From Odoribacter sp. AF15-53 (lineage in GTDB: Bacteria; Bacteroidota; Bacteroidia; Bacteroidales; Marinifilaceae), in the NCBI RefSeq assembly GCF_003479425.1, contig NZ_QUHC01000001.1:186001-250000 (forward strand): a DNA stretch of 64,000 bases, read 5' to 3'. The notes under the pieces are model-generated. The model saw only the letters and a list, made by a program, of their open reading frames with translations. It ran no database searches and had not been told where the DNA came from. How positions within the stretch are numbered: position 1 is the stretch's first letter; each line of letters starts with the position of its first letter. The position numbers were made by a program, and so were the translations under genes. Below, piece after piece: positions 43,306-51,396 of this stretch.

Positions 43306-44481
43306 TTATCCTCTTTTTGCTTTTTCCCATGTTCCTTTTCCTTTGTGTTTATTTAAATAGGAGAATGCTTTCAACACGTTTAAGTTCATGAAAGTAAAGT
43401 AGTAAGGGATAAAAAGAATCTTTATTTTTATCTGTTTCTTGGCCATAATCGCTCCGGTCCAAGCCAAAATGTAAAATATGATTTGTAAAATAAGCATTGT
43501 ATCATACAGGACGGAGGTTTGTGTTAACGCGAGGGTCAGATTCAAGGGGAATAATAGAAATAGTAAAACAGGAGTAATTGACCAGCGTAACACACGGTGT
43601 GATATATATTGAAAAGAAAGAATCCCGTATTTGAATATATTAAGAAGACCTTTCAGGCGTGCGATAGATTGTAAACCTCCTGCTGCAATACGGACTTTGC
43701 GTTTTTGTTCTTCGTACATGTCAGCCGATCCGGATTCGATGGCGTAAGCCCGGTCGCAATAAGCAATTTTATAACCTTGTCGGGCAATTTCGAGAGAAAG
43801 AATAAAGTCATCCAAGAGTGTATCCGTTGGCATCGTTTTAAAAAGATCCGTTTCTATGGTAAATAATTCTCCGGCAGCGCCTACCGCGGAGTAAAGCCTT
43901 GAATCAAGGGACTTGAGTTTTGATTCATAACGCCAGTAAAAACCTTCACCCCCTGCTGCGGCAGCATCCTTGTCTTTCGATTCGATTCGTTTTTCACCGG
44001 CCACGCAACCAACTTTCGGGTCCGAGAAGCAAGTCATGATTTCCCGGATCGCCTCCGGGTTCAACATCGTGTTGGCATCCGTGAAAATCGTGTATGGGGT
44101 TTTAATAAACTGCATGCCCCGGTTGAGCGCGGCTGTTTTTCCTTTGCGCTCTGGGGAGAATAGTATTGTAACTTCCGGATAGGTGGCAAGTTTGTTATTC
44201 GTGGCATCTGTAGTACCGTCCGTGACCCATACTATATGTAATTTTTCTTTGGGATAGTTGAGGTTATGGCAATTTTCCATCTTCTCTTCAACAATCTTTT
44301 CTTCATTATACGCTGCAATAAAGAGCGTGACATCCGGTAAGGGTTCCCGGATTTTCAAGGGAGAGGGTGGGTGAATCTTTTCTTTGATCCTGACTAGGAT
44401 AAATAAGATTATCCCGTATCCGATGTAGGTGTAGAACACGATAGCGATGGAAAGCCAGAAAAAGTACTGAAGAAATTGCAT
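43306..44481 (-). CDS. Membrane family 2 glycosyltransferase
   Basis: The 391-residue protein has an N-terminal membrane helix (YFFWLSIAIVFYTYIGYGIILFIL), a cytoplasmic GT2 domain and three C-terminal helices (ITPVLLFLLFPLNLTL, LQIIFYILAWTGAIM). GT2 motifs are VTLFIAAYNEEKIVEEKM, VTDGTTDAT, IFTDANTML (DXD position DAN), AGELFTIETDLF, DDFILSLEIARQGY (acidic base) and the EQKRKVRIAAGG stretch resembling QxxRW. The layout is like processive or lipid-linked GT2 enzymes. It is the most downstream gene of the minus-strand locus. Donor and product unknown. Confidence 0.87.
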   Translation of the reverse strand: MQFLQYFFWLSIAIVFYTYIGYGIILFILVRIKEKIHPPSPLKIREPLPDVTLFIAAYNEEKIVEEKMENCHNLNYPKEKLHIVWVTDGTTDATNNKLATYPEVTILFSPERKGKTAALNRGMQFIKTPYTIFTDANTMLNPEAIREIMTCFSDPKVGCVAGEKRIESKDKDAAAAGGEGFYWRYESKLKSLDSRLYSAVGAAGELFTIETDLFKTMPTDTLLDDFILSLEIARQGYKIAYCDRAYAIESGSADMYEEQKRKVRIAAGGLQSIARLKGLLNIFKYGILSFQYISHRVLRWSITPVLLFLLFPLNLTLALTQTSVLYDTMLILQIIFYILAWTGAIMAKKQIKIKILFIPYYFTFMNLNVLKAFSYLNKHKGKGTWEKAKRG

Positions 44482-44489
44482 GAGCGTTT

Positions 44490-45566
44490 TTATTTTAGAT
44501 AAAATTCACTGATAACCGGATTATGATCACTCCATTCGAGTTCCGGGGAGTGATAATCTACACATTCGAATTGTGAAGAGTAAAAGATGAAATCAATGCG
44601 TAACAGATGGTGTATTCCCCGAAACGTGTATGCATACCCGTTCCCACGTTCTTTGAAACTGTCTTTCAGTTCTCCTTTAATGTGATGATAGGTATACGAT
44701 GCTGGGGTGTCGTTAAAGTCTCCACACACGATTACCGGAATTTTTGTCGTGTCAATGACTTGTCGTACCATTTCGGCTTGTGTTGCCCGAATTTTGAAAT
44801 TCTTTGTCAGTTCTTGCGTGATATCTTGCATGACGGCTTCCGCTTGTTCGAAGTCAGCATTTTGTATAACCGGATTATCAAGTTCTTTCTGTTTCCTGCT
44901 GAAATTAGTCGTTTGCATGTGACAGCTGATGATTCTTATGGTTTGTTCTCCGACCTGTATATCTGTCCACATGGCATCATTGGTTTTGGAGCGGAAAGGA
45001 ATTGTTCCGGATCGAACGATAGGATATTTGCTGAAAATGCCCATGCCCAAGGCGGTTGATCCTTCCAGGTATTGGATGGCATGATACGGGAAATTCAGTA
45101 ATTTACTCAATGTATTGGCATTCATTTTCGAGTTTTCCATGTATTCTTGGAAACAGATGATATTCACGTTGTCGTTACGTGCGAAACCCGTGATGGCGTG
45201 TTGTGTACTGAACTTCTGCCAAGATCTGAATTTACCCACGTTGTAACTGGCTATACGAATGGATTTTTTGTTTTGCGGGATCTCTTTTGATGAAATGGTT
45301 AATTGAAAAACAGATAAAATATTCCCGATATTTAGCAGGATAGCAAGTGCCGGAACAATAAACCACCATTTTTTTCTGATGATCCAGTAAATCAAGAGGA
45401 GGAAATTGGCGATTAAAATGACGGGTAGGGCCAATCCCGTGAACGTGACGAGCATGGATTCGTTTGGAGAAATTTGCCCCGCTAGGTATGCCGCAATTAA
45501 AACACCTGCCACGATAAAACTTATCGGCACCATTAAAAGAGAGAAAAAATATCTGAGAGCTGCCAT
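44490..45566 (-). CDS. EEP-family (endonuclease/exonuclease/phosphatase) protein with N-terminal membrane helices, copy 1
   Basis: In the 358 residues three membrane helices (about 1-90) are followed by an EEP catalytic domain: RIASYNVGKFRS, NIICFQEYMENS (Glu ligand), ISCHMQTTNF, VIVCGDFNDTPASYTY (D-x-N) and EWSDHNPVISEF (terminal SDH). These are the canonical metal-binding and catalytic residues of the fold that hydrolyses phosphodiesters in nucleic acids or phosphoinositides. The membrane anchor suggests a lipid- or membrane-linked phosphoester substrate, possibly facing the periplasm. It is a paralogue of the next gene (45696-46781) and has its own -7 element. Confidence 0.85.
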   Translation of the reverse strand: MAALRYFFSLLMVPISFIVAGVLIAAYLAGQISPNESMLVTFTGLALPVILIANFLLLIYWIIRKKWWFIVPALAILLNIGNILSVFQLTISSKEIPQNKKSIRIASYNVGKFRSWQKFSTQHAITGFARNDNVNIICFQEYMENSKMNANTLSKLLNFPYHAIQYLEGSTALGMGIFSKYPIVRSGTIPFRSKTNDAMWTDIQVGEQTIRIISCHMQTTNFSRKQKELDNPVIQNADFEQAEAVMQDITQELTKNFKIRATQAEMVRQVIDTTKIPVIVCGDFNDTPASYTYHHIKGELKDSFKERGNGYAYTFRGIHHLLRIDFIFYSSQFECVDYHSPELEWSDHNPVISEFYLK

Positions 45567-45638
45567 TTGATCGTTAACTTAAAATTGAGTGTGTCGAGAG
45601 CCTTGTGTAAATTAATGAATATATCTTTTGTTGTAGTA

Positions 45639-45646
45639 CAAATGTA
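45639..45646 (-). promoter_or_regulatory. -7 element (TACATTTG, minus strand) for EEP copy 1
   Basis: The plus strand reads CAAATGTA. It lies about 75 bases upstream of the start codon at 45566, within the 129-bp gap between the two paralogues. Confidence 0.5.
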
Positions 45647-45695
45647 TACTATTTAGTGTGAATTTTGAAAGATAATCTAAGAATTCTTCTCTGTT

Positions 45696-46781
45696 TTATT
45701 TTTTTAATTCGATTTTCATGATAATCGGATTGTGGTCACTCAGGGAGAGGTAAGGTGATTGGTAACTTAATCCTTTAAATGACTGATTGTAACCGATGAA
45801 GTCTATTCGTAATAGTCCTTTGATCCCGTTAAATGAATGGCCATATCCTTTTCCTCGGTCCCGGAATCCATCTTTGATATCTTTTCCTGCAATATGATTA
45901 AAGGCGAAAGATATTGGGGTATCGTTAAAGTCCCCGCATATAACCACTGGATATTGAGTCGTGTCAATAATCTGGCGAACAAGAATGGATTGTCGGGCAC
46001 GTATTTCAAAATTTTCTTTTAATTGTTCGAGAAGGGTGACTAAGGTACGTGCTTGTCCTTTCCAGTTCTTCACGCTTTTGTATTCGTCATATTTTTTTTG
46101 ATTGATAGAAACATTTGTTGTTTGGAGGTGATTATTGAAAATCCGAATCGTGTCGTCTTTGATTGCGATATCGGCCCACATACTAGCATTTTTTTCCGAT
46201 CCGAAATCTATTTCCCCGTGGCGGATGATGGGATAACGGCTGTAAATACTTATGCCAAAATTGGCCCACGATGTTTTTCTATTAAAAAATACCCGTCTAT
46301 GGGGTAACCCGAATCTTTCCTTTACCGCGATTGAGTCTTGTTGGGCTTCTTCGCAATGTTCTTGAAAACATAAAATGTCGATGTGATTCTCTTCCACGAG
46401 ATCCTTTAGATTGTATTTTCCTTCATTCCGAACAATCCAGTAAAAACCTTCCACGTTATAACTGCCTATCGTGATCTCATTTCCTTTGGTGTATGGAATA
46501 TCTTTTTTCCAGGGTGATTGGAACATGCTGCTAAGAAAATTATAATTACAGATGATGGTGATAAGTGGTAATATCACCCACCATTTTTTGCAGATACTCC
46601 AGTACACGAGAAGATAGATATTCATGATCATGATCACAGGCATGAATAAGCCGGATAACGCGGGAATCCACCATTTGTCGGGATTAATGTATGGAGCGAA
46701 AACCCCACATATACCCAGAAAGGCCATTCCTAGGGTTGTCGGTTTCATTAACAAGTAAAAGAAAAACCTCAGTGCGGCCAT
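45696..46781 (-). CDS. EEP-family protein with N-terminal membrane helices, copy 2
   Basis: The 361-residue paralogue of the neighbouring gene has the same start (MAALRFFFYLLMKP versus MAALRYFFSLLMVP), three membrane helices and the same catalytic blocks: TIGSYNVEGFYW, ILCFQEHCEEAQ, FNNHLQTTNV, VVICGDFNDTPISFAF and SLSDHNPIIMKIE. The shared lengths and starts indicate a tandem duplication, but the sequences have diverged well beyond recent duplication. No link to glycan synthesis is evident apart from position. Confidence 0.85.
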   Translation of the reverse strand: MAALRFFFYLLMKPTTLGMAFLGICGVFAPYINPDKWWIPALSGLFMPVIMIMNIYLLVYWSICKKWWVILPLITIICNYNFLSSMFQSPWKKDIPYTKGNEITIGSYNVEGFYWIVRNEGKYNLKDLVEENHIDILCFQEHCEEAQQDSIAVKERFGLPHRRVFFNRKTSWANFGISIYSRYPIIRHGEIDFGSEKNASMWADIAIKDDTIRIFNNHLQTTNVSINQKKYDEYKSVKNWKGQARTLVTLLEQLKENFEIRARQSILVRQIIDTTQYPVVICGDFNDTPISFAFNHIAGKDIKDGFRDRGKGYGHSFNGIKGLLRIDFIGYNQSFKGLSYQSPYLSLSDHNPIIMKIELKK

Positions 46782-46870
46782 TTTACAATTTGTACGTTAA
46801 TCGTTTTATCTGTTTGTGATGCCGCGAAGTTAGCAATATTGCCGTGAATTAGCATGTCTGTTGATCATCT

Positions 46871-47719
46871 TTATTTTATCAAATTTGATTCTTCGTCTTC
46901 GTATTTTTCTTTTTTTGTGAATAGTGAACTGGCATTTTTTATCGCTTTTACAACCCGGACTTTGAAGCTGTTGAAGAATGAACCGTCTGCTCCTACAGTC
47001 CCATAACCCGTGACAGCCCTAGCCTTGTGTGAACGAACGAAGCGGATTTTGCCATATTTTTTTAGACCGAGTGCCATGGAACCATCTTCTCCGCGCTTAA
47101 TTTCTACCCGGTAACCGACTTGTTTTCCGTATTCTATATTGTAAGCGAATACAAGTCCCCTGACACTGAGTTCCGGGCGTTTAAAAGATTGTAAGAACAA
47201 ATGAGTATCTCGTAAAAATTCGTATAGTTTTATTCCTAACCAAGGATGTTGTTTGTCTGGAATGTAACTCCAAAGAGAAGAAACAGCGGCGGTACCCGGT
47301 TTTTCTAATAGGTTGACTAACGTTTCTATATATTTGGGGGGATACATTGTGTCGGAATCAATACAGATATAGTATTTTCCCTGGGCATAATTTAAACCAC
47401 AACGTCGAGCAAACCCGCAACTGTGTTCGTATTCGGTGTAGTAGGGAACGCCTGTCATTTTGAAAATGTCAGCGGTTTTATCGGAAGAATCGTTATCCAC
47501 GCCGATGATTTCTATGGGGTATTTGCAAATATTATTACTTAATGACCAAAGGTTTGCAAGCAGGTGTTTTTCTTCGTTATATGCGATAATAACTACGGAT
47601 ACTAGAGGGGTGGGACTTTGTAACTGATTGATTTTTGTTTTTATTTCATGAATAACTTCTTGAGGAATTTCCTGTAATGGTTTCTCATAGACGGATAGAT
47701 ATTTTTGATACCAGATCAT
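46871..47719 (-). CDS. Family 2 glycosyltransferase
   Basis: The 282 residues contain VSVVIIAYNEEKHLLANLWSL, IIGVDNDSSDKTADIF, EYEHSCGFARRCGLNYAQGKYYICIDSDTMYPP and VEIKRGEDGSMALGLKKYG. IDSDT is the metal-binding DXD and RGED the likely base region. A soluble or peripheral GT2 enzyme with no membrane helix. It is separated by 30 bases from the upstream GT32-like gene and probably co-transcribed with it. Sugar specificity unknown. Confidence 0.87.
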   Translation of the reverse strand: MIWYQKYLSVYEKPLQEIPQEVIHEIKTKINQLQSPTPLVSVVIIAYNEEKHLLANLWSLSNNICKYPIEIIGVDNDSSDKTADIFKMTGVPYYTEYEHSCGFARRCGLNYAQGKYYICIDSDTMYPPKYIETLVNLLEKPGTAAVSSLWSYIPDKQHPWLGIKLYEFLRDTHLFLQSFKRPELSVRGLVFAYNIEYGKQVGYRVEIKRGEDGSMALGLKKYGKIRFVRSHKARAVTGYGTVGADGSFFNSFKVRVVKAIKNASSLFTKKEKYEDEESNLIK

Positions 47720-47749
47720 AGTGTTGTATTTTAGATCAAATCGAGTATT

Positions 47750-48508
47750 TCATTTGAATTTTTGTGGCATTAAAATGCATTCGATTTTTCGAATGAAATT
47801 GTATCCGAATATTCGAATCAATATGGTACGAGTTCTATAATATATTTTTGCTTTATGTGAAAACCATGAGTTTTGGTAGTGATGTATAGCATATGTATTG
47901 GTCGTAATTATAACTTCCCTGGAATCAAATATTTTAGGTGAAAAATATTCATTAGGCATGACTAGAATTTCTTTTTGGAAATCCATTTTTTTTATGTCTT
48001 TCATTTCTGACACTTTTAAGTAACGTATAATTTTGTCCTTTTGTAATTCTTCTACCATGATTTCAGGCAATTTACGTATATCTAATGATGTATCAGGTTT
48101 TATGAAATACCTGTTAGTATAATAGTCCATGCAAGATTTGATCCATCCCGTTCCTTTTTCAGTACCGATGATGGCTGCTTCTATAGTTCCCGCTTTTTCA
48201 GCTCCTATAAAGTATGGAAATTGCAGGAGGTCATCAAAACTTTTCAATACTTCTACGTCAGAATCTAAATATATACCCCCGTAATTGTATAAAGCATAAA
48301 AACGAATGTAATCTGCTGCAAAAGCATATTTCTTTTTTATAAAAGCTTGTTTAACCCATGTGCTTTCATTTATGTCGAAACGTTTCGTGTCCCATAGCAT
48401 AATTTTATAATCAGGGAGGTATTTTTTCCATGATTTAATACATTTACTAATTTTAGGAGGATAAGCATCATCACTTAACCAACATAAATGGATAATTTTA
48501 GGTATCAT
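47750..48508 (-). CDS. GT32-like glycosyltransferase (capsule synthesis, DXD family)
   Basis: The 252-residue protein begins IPKIIHLCWLSDDAYPPKISKCIKSWKKYLPDY, the typical start of the GT32/Och1-like family. AFAADYIRFYALYNYGGIYLDSDVEVLK follows, where YGGIYLDSDV carries the DXD motif. Such enzymes in bacterial capsule loci transfer single sugars from nucleotide donors. It lies 7 bases after the GT4-like gene and 30 bases before the next GT2 gene in transcription order. Confidence 0.9.
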   Translation of the reverse strand: MIPKIIHLCWLSDDAYPPKISKCIKSWKKYLPDYKIMLWDTKRFDINESTWVKQAFIKKKYAFAADYIRFYALYNYGGIYLDSDVEVLKSFDDLLQFPYFIGAEKAGTIEAAIIGTEKGTGWIKSCMDYYTNRYFIKPDTSLDIRKLPEIMVEELQKDKIIRYLKVSEMKDIKKMDFQKEILVMPNEYFSPKIFDSREVIITTNTYAIHHYQNSWFSHKAKIYYRTRTILIRIFGYNFIRKIECILMPQKFK

Positions 48509-48515
48509 AATTAAT

Positions 48516-49643
48516 TTATATTTTATTCATGGGGCTAATTGCTTCTATTACTTTATTCATTTGTTCGTTCCATGAGAGATGTTTTATAGATTCTCTTATT
48601 TTTGTAGGAGTTGAATTTGTGTGATTATAAAAATTAATAATTTGTTGAACATCTACAGCATCCTCATTAGCAGGGATTTTTAATATATAAGGCATGTCCT
48701 CAAAATCCTCGTCTATTTCGGAATAGATAAAAGGGATACCTCTGGCTGCATATTCCCTGTTTTTTAGAGTCTTAATGTTCGTAATTCCACTTCGATGACG
48801 TCCTAAACTACCAACACCCATGTCACATTGTTCAAAAAGAGAATTGAGGGCTTCTCCATATAGTGGTCCATGGAGGATAATATAAGGATCAAGTTGATTC
48901 TCTTTAATAATAGGAATGCATGCTTCATATTCTCGTTTAGCAGTGAATTTTCCCACTATATGGAAATAAACTTTATATTGAGGCCGAGTTGTATAATAAT
49001 TGGCTAATCCTTTTATTAGGCGATCATATCCATGCCAATAATGAATTTCGGCAACACCAATTAAATGGACTTGGCGAGATGTGTCGTTAACTTGTTGTTT
49101 TATTGGTATTTCATTAAAATCAATTCCATTCGAAAGCTGTAATGTCGGGATTCCAAATATTTTTGAATAATTTGAAAAAGTAATAATTCGATCTAAATGT
49201 TTTGCAAATTGTTTTCTGAAACATCTATCGATAAATAGATTTAACTTCATAGAAAATGAGGAGTATTCTTGATCGTATGGGTATGTCGGTATTTCCATAA
49301 CTATATGTATACCCGCTTTTTTCATTTTGCGAACAAGCCTGAGAGTGAAAGGATTTGCATTATGATCGGAACGTAAATATACAAGATTAATTTCGTGACG
49401 AATTGCATAACGACGAATAGAATCAAATTCGATACGTTTACATATTTTTCCTTTAATGCCTTTCCCATAATTTGCAAGAACCGTGTCGTCTAGCATGCGA
49501 TATTTTGTCCCATTTTCTTCGGCGAGATAACAAAGATGAGTTTCTTGACAATTTGCTTGAAATGCGTGGATTTGATAATGGATTTTTTTACTAATGCCAT
49601 TAGATGCATTAAAGCCATGAAATATGAGAAATAAAATTTTCAT
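48516..49643 (-). CDS. GT-B fold glycosyltransferase (GT4-like)
   Basis: The 375 residues start MKILFLIFHGFNASNGISKKIHYQIHAFQ, a GT-B acceptor domain opening, and include LVYLRSDHNANP, IHIVMEIPTYPYDQEY, LQLSNGIDF, HLIGVAEIHYWHGYDRLIKGL, YFHIVGKF and CDMGVGSLGRHRSGITNIKTLKNREYAARGIPFIYSEID. The C-terminal block replaces the usual ExFGxxxxEAMA of GT4 with a variant, so it is a divergent member. It is the first gene of a three-gene minus-strand set and diverges from the flippase gene. Confidence 0.82.
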   Translation of the reverse strand: MKILFLIFHGFNASNGISKKIHYQIHAFQANCQETHLCYLAEENGTKYRMLDDTVLANYGKGIKGKICKRIEFDSIRRYAIRHEINLVYLRSDHNANPFTLRLVRKMKKAGIHIVMEIPTYPYDQEYSSFSMKLNLFIDRCFRKQFAKHLDRIITFSNYSKIFGIPTLQLSNGIDFNEIPIKQQVNDTSRQVHLIGVAEIHYWHGYDRLIKGLANYYTTRPQYKVYFHIVGKFTAKREYEACIPIIKENQLDPYIILHGPLYGEALNSLFEQCDMGVGSLGRHRSGITNIKTLKNREYAARGIPFIYSEIDEDFEDMPYILKIPANEDAVDVQQIINFYNHTNSTPTKIRESIKHLSWNEQMNKVIEAISPMNKI

Positions 49644-49687
49644 ATTAGTAATTCTATTGATTAGTTCGCATGCCGATTATTTCGTGG

Positions 49688-49695
49688 CAAATATA
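49688..49695 (-). promoter_or_regulatory. -7 element (TATATTTG, minus strand) for the GT4/GT32/GT2 set
   Basis: The plus strand reads CAAATATA, 45 bases upstream of the start codon at 49643. Confidence 0.5.
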
Positions 49696-49756
49696 CGTAA
49701 TTAATGCAAGATAGGTGTTTTGTGATGCATTTTGTTTTCTGGTCTTTTTTTTTGTC

Positions 49757-49764
49757 TACCTTTG
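49757..49764 (+). promoter_or_regulatory. -7 element (TACCTTTG) for the plus-strand flippase
   Basis: TACCTTTG lies 83 bases before the ATG at 49848, in the 204-bp divergent gap. Confidence 0.6.
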
Positions 49765-49847
49765 CAACACAAATTTAGATGTGGAGTATGTTTTAGAGGA
49801 ATTCGAGTCTAGTATTTGTTTGCGATTTTAACATTTTAGAAAAGAGG

Positions 49848-51314
49848 ATGGCGATGTCTACTATAAAAAAGCAACTTGCTTCGGGCGTATTTTATAATGC
49901 AATAGCAAAATATACAGGTGTTTTGATTTCCATTGTGATAACAGGAATTTTATCTCGATTGTTAACTCCTGAAGATTATGGAACTGTTGTCCCAATTACA
50001 GTTTTGATCACTTTTTTTACAATTTTAGGAGATATTGGTATAGGTCCTGCAATTATTCAAAGTAAAGAGCTGTCGAAAGAAGAAATTAATTCGTTATTCT
50101 CTTTTACGGTTTTCGTGGGGGGAGGATTATCTGTTTTATTTTTTTCAAGTTCTTGGTTAATTGCAAAAGTTTATGATTCAAGTATACTCATCGTTTTATG
50201 TCAGTTACTTTCTATTACCTTGCTCTTTTCTTGTGCTAACGTGGTCACTAATGCTTTATTATTTAAGGCCAGATTATTTAAGTATTTGGCGATTCGTTCA
50301 CTTGTAGTGCAGACTGTTGCAGGAACGATAGCGATTATTGCAGCTTATTGGGGGGCAGGAGTTTATGCTCTTGTTATTCAAACTCTTATATCGAGTATTT
50401 GTTTCTTCTTTATTAGTTATATGAAAAATCCCCTTAAATTGTGTTTTAGAAAGATTGAATGGAGTGCATTGGGTAAAATACGTGATTTTTCTTCATATCA
50501 ATTTTTGTTTGATATATTAAACTATTTCTCGGTTAATTTAGACAAGTTGTTGATTAGTAAATACATTGGTGTGAATCAGCTTGGTTATTACGATAAATCA
50601 TATAAATTGATGCAGATGCCGATGCAGAATATTCCATTTATAATAACTCCGGTTATGCACCCAATTTTTTCCGAAATGCAAAATGATTTAAATAAAATGT
50701 GTATTTATTATTCTAAAGTAGTTCGTTTTCTTGCATTTGTAGGTTTTCCGCTTTCAATATTATTATTTTTTTCAGGTAAAGAACTTATTTATATCGTGTT
50801 TGGAACCCAATGGGAGGCTTCTGTGCCTGCATTTAAAATTCTAGTTCTTTCTGTCGGTTTTCAAATAATATTGTCAACTTCAGGCTCGATATTTCAATCT
50901 GCAGGAGTCACGAAACTCTTGTTTCTTTCAGGTGTATTGTCTACGATTGTGATCGTAATAGCTGTTATGATAGGTCTATTATTTTTTGGAACGATAGAAG
51001 CTGTTAGTTTTTCTTTACTATGTGCTTTTATCATTAATTTTTTTCAGGCTTATATAATTATGTATTGCAAATTGTTTCGAATCGGATTAAAAATCTTTAT
51101 TAAAAATCTTTTATCTCCTTTATTACTTACTGCAATTTTAGCGGGAATCTTGTTTTTTATAACGTTATCTACAACGCAATTAGATAATTTCTCATCCCTT
51201 TTTATTAAAGGAAGTATGGCATGTATTATTTCTGTTGTCTATATACAATTTACAGGTGAATATAATTTTATATTGAAAGCAAAGGATATTATGACTAAAT
51301 TTTTGAATAAATGA
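49848..51314 (+). CDS. Wzx-type flippase (MOP superfamily, WzxC/TuaB-like)
   Basis: The 488-residue membrane protein has about fourteen hydrophobic helices. It opens KQLASGVFYNAIAKYTGVLISIVITGILSRLLTPEDYGTVV and continues with FTILGDIGIGPAIIQ, typical of the polysaccharide-transporter branch that moves lipid-linked units (WzxC, TuaB). KLLISKYIGVNQLGYYDKSYKLMQMP is the conserved middle loop. It is encoded opposite to nearly all neighbours, with its own promoter and terminator, like a separately inserted gene. AT content is high, as in the neighbouring genes. An ATG six bases downstream is an alternative start. Confidence 0.92.
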   Translation: MAMSTIKKQLASGVFYNAIAKYTGVLISIVITGILSRLLTPEDYGTVVPITVLITFFTILGDIGIGPAIIQSKELSKEEINSLFSFTVFVGGGLSVLFFSSSWLIAKVYDSSILIVLCQLLSITLLFSCANVVTNALLFKARLFKYLAIRSLVVQTVAGTIAIIAAYWGAGVYALVIQTLISSICFFFISYMKNPLKLCFRKIEWSALGKIRDFSSYQFLFDILNYFSVNLDKLLISKYIGVNQLGYYDKSYKLMQMPMQNIPFIITPVMHPIFSEMQNDLNKMCIYYSKVVRFLAFVGFPLSILLFFSGKELIYIVFGTQWEASVPAFKILVLSVGFQIILSTSGSIFQSAGVTKLLFLSGVLSTIVIVIAVMIGLLFFGTIEAVSFSLLCAFIINFFQAYIIMYCKLFRIGLKIFIKNLLSPLLLTAILAGILFFITLSTTQLDNFSSLFIKGSMACIISVVYIQFTGEYNFILKAKDIMTKFLNK

Positions 51315-51327
51315 ATCAGAAAATTAT

Positions 51328-51368
51328 TAAAGCGATCAACTAATCAAATTGGGTGATCGCTTTATTCT
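51328..51368. terminator. Bidirectional terminator between flippase and asparagine-synthetase-like gene
   Basis: An 11-bp perfect stem (51328-51338 with 51354-51364) with a 15-nt loop, in a convergent gap. T-rich sequence follows only weakly on either side. Confidence 0.7.
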
Positions 51369-51396
51369 ATTATGGTTGAAATATGGGAGTAGACTA

